Below, piece after piece: positions 7,570 to 14,980 of a stretch of DNA of 64,000 bases; positions within the stretch are counted from its first letter, which is position 1; each line of letters begins with the position of its first letter. Source of the stretch: Pseudomonas sp. PDM18. Its GTDB lineage: Bacteria; Pseudomonadota; Gammaproteobacteria; Pseudomonadales; Pseudomonadaceae. The stretch lies in the NCBI RefSeq assembly GCF_014852585.1, contig NZ_JACVBX010000002.1:1-64000 (forward strand), given 5' to 3'. The translations under genes were made by a program, and so were the position numbers. The notes under the pieces are model-generated. The model was not told the origin of the DNA, ran no database searches, and saw only the letters and a list, made by a program, of their open reading frames with translations.

Positions 7570-8364
7570 CTAGGGCAGATAACGCTGAAGGAATTCGTCG
7601 ACCACCTGTAGCACCGCCGGCTGTTGCTCGCGGTGCGGAACGTGGCCGCAGTCGGGCAGCAGCCTGAGCATCGTTGGCACGCCGGGGACCGAGGTTAAAC
7701 GCTCCGGGTGTGCGGCCGAGCCGTACTCGTCCTGCTCGCCGTGCATGCTAAGGATCGGGCACTTCACCTGCGCCAGTTCAGCATCCAGGTTCCAGTCGCT
7801 GAAATCCTCGGAAAGCCAGGTATCGACCCAGGCACGCAGCACCCAGAAGGCCTTGTGGCCGTGGTACTTCTGCAGGCGCTCAAACTGGCCTTCGCGGGCG
7901 AACTCCACTTCGGCGGCGCGGATACCATCGCGGGTGCGATGCTCGACGAAGGCCTGGGCCGATTCGGTGATCAGCGCCGCGCAGGTCTGCGGATGCTGTG
8001 CCACACAGGCCACCGCCATGGCGCCGCCGACACTGTGGCCGAACACCACGCAACGCTCGAAACCGAAGTGCTCTTGCACCAGGGGGATGAAGGTGCGCGC
8101 CTCATCGTCTATGAAGTCCAGCGGCAGAGCGCCGGGATAGCGCTCGGAGCGGCCGAAACCGAGGCGGTCGTAGGCGATCACCTGGCGACCGGTTCTGCGC
8201 GCGAGCTGCTCCGGGAAATCGCGCCACAAGGTCACGCAGCCGAGCGAGTCATGCAGCAGCAGGATGGGTTCGCCGACGGTTTCGGTGGGCGTCCAGTCCT
8301 GGGCAAACAGCTGGCCCTTCTCGCTGATGATCCAGTGTTCCCGGGTGGTGACGGTGGACGACAT
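7570..8364 (-). CDS. Alpha/beta hydrolase
   Basis: The 264-residue protein has the alpha/beta hydrolase fold: oxyanion-hole motif HDSLG, nucleophile elbow GHSVGG (Ser111), acid region MHGEQDEYG and catalytic His241 in CGHVPH. It resembles esterases and C–C bond hydrolases of the MhpC type, but nothing nearby fixes a substrate. There is no signal peptide, so it is cytoplasmic. It is a single gene, divergent from mgtC with a 400-bp gap between them. Confidence 0.85.
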   Translation of the reverse strand: MSSTVTTREHWIISEKGQLFAQDWTPTETVGEPILLLHDSLGCVTLWRDFPEQLARRTGRQVIAYDRLGFGRSERYPGALPLDFIDDEARTFIPLVQEHFGFERCVVFGHSVGGAMAVACVAQHPQTCAALITESAQAFVEHRTRDGIRAAEVEFAREGQFERLQKYHGHKAFWVLRAWVDTWLSEDFSDWNLDAELAQVKCPILSMHGEQDEYGSAAHPERLTSVPGVPTMLRLLPDCGHVPHREQQPAVLQVVDEFLQRYLP

Positions 8365-8456
8365 GCAGATAACCAGTGATGTTCGTGCGGGTGCTCATGG
8401 TAGGGCCGATAGCCGGCTAAGGAAACCTTAAGGCAGCTCGGCGATGATGACGACTC

Positions 8457-8508
8457 GCGGCCGGAGCTGTCCCGGGCAGTGCTCACACCGGGTCCGGTCG
8501 CTTTTTTT
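8457..8508 (+). terminator. Terminator-like hairpin inside the mgtC leader
   Basis: The stem GCGGCCGGA / TCCGGTCGC (one G·U pair) is followed directly by T7. No plus-strand gene precedes it back to the divergent hydrolase start at 8364. It must therefore end a short leader or small RNA, or act as an attenuator for mgtC, whose start is 258 nt further on. Confidence 0.6.
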
Positions 8509-8590
8509 AATTCACGAAGGAGTCCTGCCTTGGACACTTGCCCTGGTCGATTGCGACAGGCCTGAACAGCGAGCCGTCCGGCAGAACCCT

Positions 8591-8679
8591 GCCACTGTCT
8601 CGCTGCGTTGCGGACAGTGGCGATACGCATCCCGTCACGGGATGACGTCTCACCATTCCCCTGCGGGGCCGATCCGGCC
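8591..8679 (+). promoter_or_regulatory. Structured 5' leader of mgtC
   Basis: Consecutive stems lie in the 257-nt stretch between the terminator-like hairpin and the mgtC ATG. They are GCCACTGTC/GACAGTGGC (8591–8621, perfect 9 bp), CATCCCG/CGGGATG (8628–8644, perfect 7 bp), CCCC/GGGG (8658–8668) and the overlapping alternative GGCC/GGCC (8667–8679). Competing pairings with the last two suggest a switchable leader. Known mgtA/mgtC leaders sense Mg2+, ATP or proline in enterobacteria; no sequence similarity to those is claimed. Confidence 0.5.
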
Positions 8680-8765
8680 CTTCGCCCTCTCGCAATTCAC
8701 CACCCGAATACGCGCCGGCATCGCTCGGCGCATGGGGCGGCCGTGCGCCGCGAACGAGGTGGAGT

Positions 8766-9470
8766 ATGGATTGGAAAATCTTCCTGCTGCGGGTTGCCGC
8801 GGCACTCATTCTGGGCGCCCTGATCGGCGCCGAACGCCAGCTGCGCCAGCGCCTCACCGGCCTGCGCACCAACGCGCTGGTCAGCACCGGTGCCTGTCTG
8901 TTCGTGCTGATGACCCAGGCCATGCCGGGGCTATCGGCCGATGCGCCGCGTATCGCTGCGTACGTGGTGTCGGGGATCGGCTTCCTTGGTGGTGGCGTGA
9001 TCATGCGCGATGGCCTGAACGTGCGTGGCCTGAACACCGCCGCAACGCTCTGGTGCACCGCCGCCATCGGTGTGCTGTGCAGCATGGGGTTGCTGCTGGA
9101 AGCGGCGCTGGGCAGCGTGGTGGTGCTTTGCGCCAACATCCTGCTGCGTGACATCGCGCAGCGCATCAACCATCAGGACGTCCTGCCGGCCAGCGAGGCG
9201 GAGCAGCGTTATGGCGTCGCCATCATCTGTCGCGCCGAAGACGAGATCCAGGTGCGCAGCCTGATGCTGCACAGCCTGGACAGCAGCGAACTGCGCCTTC
9301 AATCGCTGCACAGCGAGGACCAGGCCAACCCGGCGAAACTGGAAGTGCGTGCCGAGCTGCTCGGTGGCCATGGTGCCGCCGGCCAGTTGGAGCGCATGGT
9401 CAGTCGCATCAGCCTGGAGAAGGGCGTCAGCTCAGTGCGCTGGCAACTATTCGAGTTGGCCAGCGACTGA
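8766..9470 (+). CDS. mgtC: MgtC/SapB family membrane protein
   Basis: The 234-residue protein has an N-terminal MgtC/SapB membrane domain with the hallmark ALIGAERQLRQRLTGLRTN and GIGFLGGGVIMRDGLNVRGLNTAATLW motifs. It has about five hydrophobic spans and a C-terminal cytoplasmic ACT-like domain (residues about 150–234). MgtC is needed for growth in low Mg2+ and, in pathogens, in macrophages, where it inhibits the F-type ATP synthase. A long structured leader precedes the gene. A second, shorter paralogue lies at 49392–50084. The gene is convergent with the MBL-fold gene, 19 bp away. Confidence 0.88.
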   Translation: MDWKIFLLRVAAALILGALIGAERQLRQRLTGLRTNALVSTGACLFVLMTQAMPGLSADAPRIAAYVVSGIGFLGGGVIMRDGLNVRGLNTAATLWCTAAIGVLCSMGLLLEAALGSVVVLCANILLRDIAQRINHQDVLPASEAEQRYGVAIICRAEDEIQVRSLMLHSLDSSELRLQSLHSEDQANPAKLEVRAELLGGHGAAGQLERMVSRISLEKGVSSVRWQLFELASD

Positions 9471-9489
9471 TTTCGCAACCTGCAAGGAC

Positions 9490-10575
9490 TCAGTTTTCTC
9501 GTGCAGCGCGGCTGCCACAGCGCGGCGCCGGTGCACGGGCTTCCTCGGCCACCACGCCGCGCCACCAACGCTCGCCCTGATGGGGCGCCTCGAGGTCGAT
9601 GCGCTCACCCATCATCGGCGTGGTGACGGTGAGCCCGCGCTCGCCAGCGATTTCCAGTACGCGCTCGAAGGGTTCGTACCAGGCGTGCATGGCCAGGTCG
9701 AAGGTGCCGTTGTGGATCGGCAGCAGCCAGCGGCCGTTGAGGTCCTGGTGCGCCTGTACGGTCTGCTGCGGGTGCATGTGTACATAGGGCCAGTGTTCGT
9801 TGTAGGCACCGGTTTCCATCAACGTCAGGTCGAAGTGACCGAAGCGCCGGCCGATCTCGGTGAAACCGTCGAAATAGCCGGTGTCACCGCTGAAGAAGAT
9901 GCGCAGGCTGTCGTCCTCGATGACCCAGGAGCACCACAGAGTGCGGTTGCCGTCGCGCACGCCGCGGCCGGAGAAATGCTGCGCCGGTGTCGCGGTCAGG
10001 CACAAGCCGTCCACCGTGGTGCTCTGCCACCAGTCCAGCTGGCGGATTTTCTCTGCCGGCACGCCCCAGTCGAGCAGGCGGTCGCCGACGCCCAGCGGGG
10101 TGATGAAGACCTCCGCGCGCTCGGCCAGCACGGCGATGGTCGCGCGGTCGAGGTGATCGTAATGGTCGTGGGAGAGGATCACACCGCGGATCGGTGGCAG
10201 GTCGTGCAGGGCAATCGGCGGCGCGTGGAAGCGCTTGGGTCCGGCGAAGCTGAAGGGCGAGGCGCGTTCGGAGAATACCGGGTCGGTCAGCCACCAGCCG
10301 CCGCGCAACTTGATCAGCAGGGTGGAATGGCCGAGGCGGTAGAGGCTGCGGTCGGGCGCCTGCTCCAGTTCGTCGCGGCTCAGCGCGCGCACCGGCACCG
10401 GGGCGCGAGGTACAGTGTTCTTCGGTTTGTTGAACAGCACATCCCAGAGCACTTTTGCGCTCGGTTCAGGCATATCGGCCGGGCGTGCCTTGAGGTTGCG
10501 GAATCTCCCGGCAATGTAATGCGGCGAGTGGCTGTAGTCGTCGATGGGCGCGCGTTGCAGTGGGAGACGGGGCAA
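9490..10575 (-). CDS. MBL-fold metal-dependent hydrolase (NAPE-PLD/UlaG-like)
   Basis: The 361-residue protein is a metallo-beta-lactamase-fold hydrolase with the zinc motif HDHYDHLD at residues 136–143. Later metal ligands are in QHFSGRG, FFSGDTGYFDGF and LPIHNGTFDL. The layout, with HSTLLIKLRGGWWLTDPVF before the HxHxDH motif, is that of the NAPE-PLD/RomA group rather than true beta-lactamases. Substrates may be lipid or phosphodiester-like. No signal peptide is apparent. It is a single gene between mgtC (convergent) and a repeat-rich gap. Confidence 0.85.
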   Translation of the reverse strand: MPRLPLQRAPIDDYSHSPHYIAGRFRNLKARPADMPEPSAKVLWDVLFNKPKNTVPRAPVPVRALSRDELEQAPDRSLYRLGHSTLLIKLRGGWWLTDPVFSERASPFSFAGPKRFHAPPIALHDLPPIRGVILSHDHYDHLDRATIAVLAERAEVFITPLGVGDRLLDWGVPAEKIRQLDWWQSTTVDGLCLTATPAQHFSGRGVRDGNRTLWCSWVIEDDSLRIFFSGDTGYFDGFTEIGRRFGHFDLTLMETGAYNEHWPYVHMHPQQTVQAHQDLNGRWLLPIHNGTFDLAMHAWYEPFERVLEIAGERGLTVTTPMMGERIDLEAPHQGERWWRGVVAEEARAPAPRCGSRAAREN

Positions 10576-10769
10576 GGCACTGATCCTCGGGTGGCGGATT
10601 TCGTCAGGGCACCACGCTAACGCTTCCGCGGCCAGGGAGCATTACCGGCATTTTGATTCAGAACATCATCGCCATCGATACAGGCGCGGCGCCCAAGCAC
10701 GGTCGGGCTGCAGGACCGAGGGGGACGCCCAGTCCTTGCTCGCTAACCGCGTGGCACCGCAGCAGGGCT

Positions 10770-10865
10770 GTTCGCGAGCAAGCTCGCTCCTACGAAAAGC
10801 ACCGCAGAGCGGGTCGACCATGCGCGGCCTCGTAGGGCGAATAACCCGGAACGGGTTATTCGCCG
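10770..10865. repeat. REP-like element and GTAGGGCG palindromic repeat
   Basis: The 309-bp gap 10576–10884 has no gene. At 10770–10793 lies a REP-like GTTCGCGAGC…CTCGCTCCTAC unit. At 10831–10865 lies a palindrome (CGTAGGGCGAATAACCC…GGGTTATTCGCCG) that recurs at six or more other places in the window and ends 20 nt downstream of ampC on its transcript side, where it could also act as a terminator-like stem. Confidence 0.7.
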
Positions 10866-10884
10866 TCGCCGCTGGCACGGCGGC

Positions 10885-12024
10885 TCAATCGAGTTTCGAA
10901 AGAATGTCCCAGGCCAGCTTCACCCGCACTTCATTGGGATAGTTGCGGTTGGCGAGGATGACGATGCCTCGCTGCTTCGACGGGACGAAGGCGACGTAGG
11001 TGCCGAAACCGCCGGTGGCGCCGGTCTTGTTCACCCAGACGTCCTGCTGCGGTGGCAGCGGTTTGCGCAGGGCGGTCACCGGCTGGGTGTCCAGCATGCT
11101 GCTGCCGTTGTACTGCTGCAGTTCGGCGAGCTTGGGTGGGTAGGCGTACTGCTCCCAGATCAGGTCCTGGGTCATCGGGCCAACCTGGTAGTAGCCGGTG
11201 CGCGTGGCGTCCACCGCCGCTCGCAACTTGTCGCCGAGCTTCACCTCGCCCAGCTGCACTTGGACGAAACGCAGCAGGTCGCGGCTGCTGGATTTCACTC
11301 CATAGGCCTCGTCGGCGATCTGGTCGGGGTTCACCCGTACCGGCGAATCGTCCTTGTCGTATCCCTGGGCGTAGATGGCTTGTCGGGTGACCGGCACGTC
11401 GATGTGAGTGTTGCTCAGCCCCAGCGGCGCGAACACGTTGCGCTGCATCGCGGTTTTGAACGGCACGTCGAGCGCTTTCGCGGTGACGATGCCGAGCAGG
11501 GCTATGCTGGGGTTGGCGTAGCTGCGCTGGCTGCCGGCGGGGTATTGCGGCTGCCAATTCCTGTAGTAGTCGGTGAGCTGCCGGGGCGTCTTCACCTCGT
11601 CGGGCAGTTGCAGCGGGAAGCCGCCGGCGGTGTGGGTGGCGAGCTGGATCAGCGTCACCTTGTCCAGCGCACTGCCGCGCAGCTCCTTCAGATAGCGCGT
11701 CGGGCTGTCCTCCAGCTTGAGCTTGCCCGCGGCCTGGGCGAAGCCGGCGAGGGTGGCGGTGAAGGTCTTGCTCACCGAGCCGATCTCGAACAGCGTGTCG
11801 CTGCTCACCGGCTGCTTGCTCTCCTTCGACGCCACGCCGAAGTTGTAGAAGCGCTGCTCGCCGTGATCGGTGACGCCTATGGCCAGGCCGGCAATGTTCT
11901 GCTCGCGCATGACCTGCTGGGCGAGCTTGTTCACCTTGGCGTCAAAGTCCGGTGGAGCGGCCTGGGCGAGGCCCGTGACGAGGAGAGGGAGAACAGCGAA
12001 TAGGATTGGGGCGGTCCTGTGCAT
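10885..12024 (-). CDS. ampC: Class C beta-lactamase
   Basis: The 379-residue preprotein has a signal peptide (to about QAA, residue 22) and all class C active-site motifs. These are SVSK with nucleophile Ser83, YAN at 169–171 and KTG at 333–335 (precursor numbering). It hydrolyses beta-lactams in the periplasm, cephalosporins preferentially. In P. aeruginosa ampC is divergent from its activator ampR. Here the upstream neighbour is a small lipoprotein gene on the same strand, and no LysR gene lies in the window, so inducibility would need an unlinked ampR or be absent. The length is slightly shorter than P. aeruginosa AmpC. Confidence 0.95.
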   Translation of the reverse strand: MHRTAPILFAVLPLLVTGLAQAAPPDFDAKVNKLAQQVMREQNIAGLAIGVTDHGEQRFYNFGVASKESKQPVSSDTLFEIGSVSKTFTATLAGFAQAAGKLKLEDSPTRYLKELRGSALDKVTLIQLATHTAGGFPLQLPDEVKTPRQLTDYYRNWQPQYPAGSQRSYANPSIALLGIVTAKALDVPFKTAMQRNVFAPLGLSNTHIDVPVTRQAIYAQGYDKDDSPVRVNPDQIADEAYGVKSSSRDLLRFVQVQLGEVKLGDKLRAAVDATRTGYYQVGPMTQDLIWEQYAYPPKLAELQQYNGSSMLDTQPVTALRKPLPPQQDVWVNKTGATGGFGTYVAFVPSKQRGIVILANRNYPNEVRVKLAWDILSKLD

Positions 12025-12086
12025 GGCGGCGTCCTGTAGTGAAATGCGCTGACCCTAGCATTGCCTCCGCATTCGCTCCAGCCGAA

Positions 12087-12107
12087 GGCGGGGCACCGTG
12101 CCCCGCC
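12087..12107 (-). terminator. Hairpin after the lipoprotein gene
   Basis: A perfect GGCGGGGCAC/GTGCCCCGCC stem begins 10 nt after the lipoprotein stop, between it and ampC. There is no U tract, so it may instead be an RNA-stabilising or pausing hairpin. Confidence 0.5.
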
Positions 12108-12116
12108 CGGCGTCCA

Positions 12117-12557
12117 TCAACGAATGTTGTTGATGCTGCCTTTGTTGCCGGTGACCTTGACGTCCACCTTCTTGAAGATGAAGTAATCCTGCACGTTCAC
12201 TTCGTAGCGCGGCGCAACGATCAGATCGGAACCGGAGCTCTTCACGGCCTTGTACGCGGCAGCAGCCTTGACCGAGGAAACCGGGTCGAAGGCAGCCAGG
12301 CTCATGCCCGAACCGCTTTCGGCGCCGTAGGTCACGCCATCGGCATACTGGCTGTCGCCGCCGAACTTGATGAAGCCGAACAGGATGTTGACCTGGGACT
12401 GGCCGCTGATCGGGCCACCGACGGCGACGTCTGCCTTCAGGTCGGTCTTGACGGCGCCGGCGATCGGGGCGATCGGCTGGCTGACGTTGTAGCTGGTGCA
12501 GCCGGTGGCGAGTGCGGCGACCGAGACGAGTGCGGCGGCGCTCAGGAAATTCTTCAT
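12117..12557 (-). CDS. Putative small lipoprotein
   Basis: The 146-residue protein has a signal peptide and lipobox ATGC, giving lipidated Cys20. Residue +2 is Thr, so it is likely sorted to the outer membrane. The mature part is Gly-, Ala- and Val-rich with a repetitive beta-like pattern (FGFIKFGGDSQYADGVTYG), as in small TRL-type lipoproteins; function is unknown. An RBS-like AAGGAGT lies just upstream (complement of ACTCCTT at 12560–12566). It lies upstream of ampC on the same strand but is separated from it by a hairpin and 92 bp, so shared transcription is uncertain. Confidence 0.75.
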   Translation of the reverse strand: MKNFLSAAALVSVAALATGCTSYNVSQPIAPIAGAVKTDLKADVAVGGPISGQSQVNILFGFIKFGGDSQYADGVTYGAESGSGMSLAAFDPVSSVKAAAAYKAVKSSGSDLIVAPRYEVNVQDYFIFKKVDVKVTGNKGSINNIR

Positions 12558-12762
12558 GCTTACTCCTTGTATGCAAATGCCCCTTTTTGCATTGGATTGG
12601 GGGCGGCGGCACTGTAGGGCCCGATGAACGGTTGCTGAATAAGACGAATCTCAAAGGAGGATGCGCGGGGTTGCCATAGCGAGGCCTCTACGACGGATAT
12701 TTCAGCGCCTTCGACCGGCAGCGCTACGCCGCATCGGCGCCGGGTGGTAGGATTCGCGCCCC

Positions 12763-13809
12763 ATGCGAATCTGTGACCTCGAACAACGCCTCGCCGACCT
12801 CGGCGCGCTGCCCATGCACCGCGCTCGGATGCTGCGCGCCTGGCTGCAGGGCAGGCCGCTGGATGCCGGCACCAAGCGGCAGGCGACCGAGGATTTCCTG
12901 CCGCTGAGTGTGCGCAATGGCGTGGCGCAGATCGCCGCCGAGCTGGACGCCCTGGCGACCATTCATTCGCGTCATCCCGGTGGCGACAACTCCGAGCGCC
13001 TGCTGGTGCGTCTGGCCGACGGGCAGATGGTGGAGAGCGTGCTCTTGCCGCGCGGCGGCGTGTGCGTGTCAACCCAGGTTGGCTGCGCCGTGGGCTGCCG
13101 CTTCTGCATGACCGGCAAGAGCGGTCTGCTGCGCCAGCTTTCCACCACCGAAATCGTCGCCCAGCTGGTGCTGGCACGGCGTGTACGGCCGGTGAAAAAG
13201 GTGGTGTTCATGGGCATGGGCGAGCCGGCGCACAACCTCGATAACGTGCTCGAAGCCATCGACCGTCTCGGCACCGACGGCGGTATCGGCCACAAGAACC
13301 TGGTGTTCTCCACTGTCGGCGACCCGCGCGTCTTCGAGCGCCTTCCCCAGCAGCGGATCAAGCCGGCCCTGGCGCTGTCGCTGCATACCAGCAACGCCGA
13401 GCTGCGTGAGCACCTGCTGCCGCGCGCTCCGAAGCTTACGCCCGAGGAACTGGTGGAGCAGGGCGAGGCCTATGCGCGCGCCACGGACTACCCGATCCAA
13501 TACCAGTGGACGCTGCTCAAGGGCATCAACGACAGCCAGGAAGAACTCGACGGCATCCTGCGCCTGCTCAAGGGCAAGTTCGGCGTGCTCAACCTGATCC
13601 CCTTCAACGCGCTGGAAGGCGACCAGTACCAGCGCCCGGACGCTGAACGCATCGTCGAGATCGTCCGCTACCTGCACAGTCGCGGCGTACTGACCAAGGT
13701 GCGCAACAGCGCCGGGCAGGATGTCGATGGTGGTTGCGGCCAGCTGCGTGCGCGGGCGACCGACCTGATTGCCAGCTCCGGTCGGCGGATTTCTCGTCTG
13801 AGCGAGTAA
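12763..13809 (+). CDS. RlmN/Cfr-family radical SAM RNA methyltransferase
   Basis: The 348-residue radical SAM enzyme has the cluster motif C-x3-C-x2-C at Cys108, Cys112 and Cys115 (GCAVGCRFCMTG). It also has FMGMGEPAHNLDNV and a C-terminal GGCGQL whose Cys325 matches the methyl-carrying Cys of RlmN/Cfr. Those enzymes methylate C2 or C8 of adenosines in 23S rRNA or tRNA. Pseudomonads carry the housekeeping rlmN elsewhere next to ndk/pilF-type genes, so this stand-alone copy is most likely the second paralogue (a 'probable RNA methyltransferase' in P. aeruginosa annotation). Its target base is not known. It is a single gene with its own promoter region. Confidence 0.85.
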   Translation: MRICDLEQRLADLGALPMHRARMLRAWLQGRPLDAGTKRQATEDFLPLSVRNGVAQIAAELDALATIHSRHPGGDNSERLLVRLADGQMVESVLLPRGGVCVSTQVGCAVGCRFCMTGKSGLLRQLSTTEIVAQLVLARRVRPVKKVVFMGMGEPAHNLDNVLEAIDRLGTDGGIGHKNLVFSTVGDPRVFERLPQQRIKPALALSLHTSNAELREHLLPRAPKLTPEELVEQGEAYARATDYPIQYQWTLLKGINDSQEELDGILRLLKGKFGVLNLIPFNALEGDQYQRPDAERIVEIVRYLHSRGVLTKVRNSAGQDVDGGCGQLRARATDLIASSGRRISRLSE

Positions 13810-13898
13810 TTAGCGCGCGCCATTGCTGTTCGAGATCTTGCACGGGTATCACGCCGGTTGTTAGCCTTCCCCATCTGAAAAAACCAGCAGGGCTGGGT

Positions 13899-14783
13899 AT
13901 GGCGATCCGGGTTGTCGAAGCACAAGAAGTAGATCAGCAGCGCATAGCCATTCCTGGTTGGGAACAGCAGTACACGCAGATGTCCGCCGGGCGATTTGCC
14001 GGGCGCATCCTGCACGCCGAAGTCGAGGGGATCGAGCTCTTTGAAGAGCAGATGAACCTGCGCGTGGAGCAGGAATTCCACGCCCCGCCCGGCGCGCTGG
14101 TATTCAGCTTCGACATGTCCGACAACGCCCTCTACCTGCTCGACGGGGAAACCCGCAACGCCTGGGTCACTCCCGAGAACTACCGCGAGGTGGCGGTGGT
14201 AATCAAGGAATCGGCGAATTGGGGCCAGCCGGCCGACGCGTTTGCCGACCTGGTGCTGACGCCGCTGCGCTCGGGCCACTGCCAGTCGGTGGCGACCTCG
14301 CTGAGCAACCTGCTCACCGGCGCTTCGTCCGGTGACGATCCAATGGATGCGCCGGGCATGGCCCAGAGCATCGTCTCCCACTGTTTCTCGCTGCTGTGCG
14401 AAGCGCCCCTGGATGGCGAACGCCGCGCGCGTTCCATCGTCCAGGCCAAACGTGTGGTGCAGCGGGTCAAGGAAGTGGTGAACGACTGCCCCGACGAGCA
14501 ATTCGGCATGGCTGATCTCGCCGCCAAGGTGGGCGTTTCTCCGCGTACGCTGCAGCAGTCGTTCCTGCATTATGCCGGCATTCCGCCCATTGTCTGGTTG
14601 CGCAATCGCCGCCTGAACGCCGCGCGCCGCGACCTGCTGGCCGCTGCGGAATCCGGCATGACCGTGGCCGAGGTGGCGATGAAGTGGTCGTTCTGGCACC
14701 TGGGGCGTTTTTCCCAGTCGTATTTCGCGCTGTTCGGCGAGTATCCGAAGACCACGGCGAAGCAGGGCGGTCGGGTCTGGTAG
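13899..14783 (+). CDS. AraC family transcriptional regulator
   Basis: The 294-residue protein has an N-terminal ligand/oligomer domain of about 190 residues and a C-terminal AraC/XylS double helix-turn-helix (residues about 205–290). The latter includes FGMADLAAKVGVSPRTLQQSFLHYAGIPP and SFWHLGRFSQSYFALFGEYP. The arrangement resembles EutR-type regulators. I choose ATG 13899, although its RBS is weak. It points toward the amine-catabolism block but is convergent with it across a terminator. A role in ethanolamine or polyamine control is only suggested by location. Confidence 0.85.
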   Translation: MAIRVVEAQEVDQQRIAIPGWEQQYTQMSAGRFAGRILHAEVEGIELFEEQMNLRVEQEFHAPPGALVFSFDMSDNALYLLDGETRNAWVTPENYREVAVVIKESANWGQPADAFADLVLTPLRSGHCQSVATSLSNLLTGASSGDDPMDAPGMAQSIVSHCFSLLCEAPLDGERRARSIVQAKRVVQRVKEVVNDCPDEQFGMADLAAKVGVSPRTLQQSFLHYAGIPPIVWLRNRRLNAARRDLLAAAESGMTVAEVAMKWSFWHLGRFSQSYFALFGEYPKTTAKQGGRVW

Positions 14784-14932
14784 CGGCGACCCGTCATGGG
14801 CGCGGACATTGTCCGCGGATCGCGGGCATGGCCCGTTCCTACTATGGAGCTACGGACCTTCCGTGTAGGAGCTGGCCGTGCCTGCGACAGCCAGCGCGCC
14901 GGACCATCACGGATGCAGTCCGCCGCAGAAGA

Positions 14933-14960
14933 TAAAAGCCCCCGAATCGGGGGCTTTTTC
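14933..14960. terminator. Bidirectional intrinsic terminator
   Basis: A perfect AAAAGCCCCC/GGGGGCTTTT stem with a 5-nt loop serves both the AraC gene and the convergent oxidase gene. REP-like GTAGGAGC units lie in the preceding 100 bp. Confidence 0.9.
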
Positions 14961-14980
14961 GTTTACAGCAGCGCCAGCGA

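Noticed and set aside
8509..8765. yybP-ykoY or M-box riboswitch upstream of mgtC
   Set aside because: The conserved cores of these riboswitches were not found; only generic stems are visible, so it is reported as an unclassified leader.
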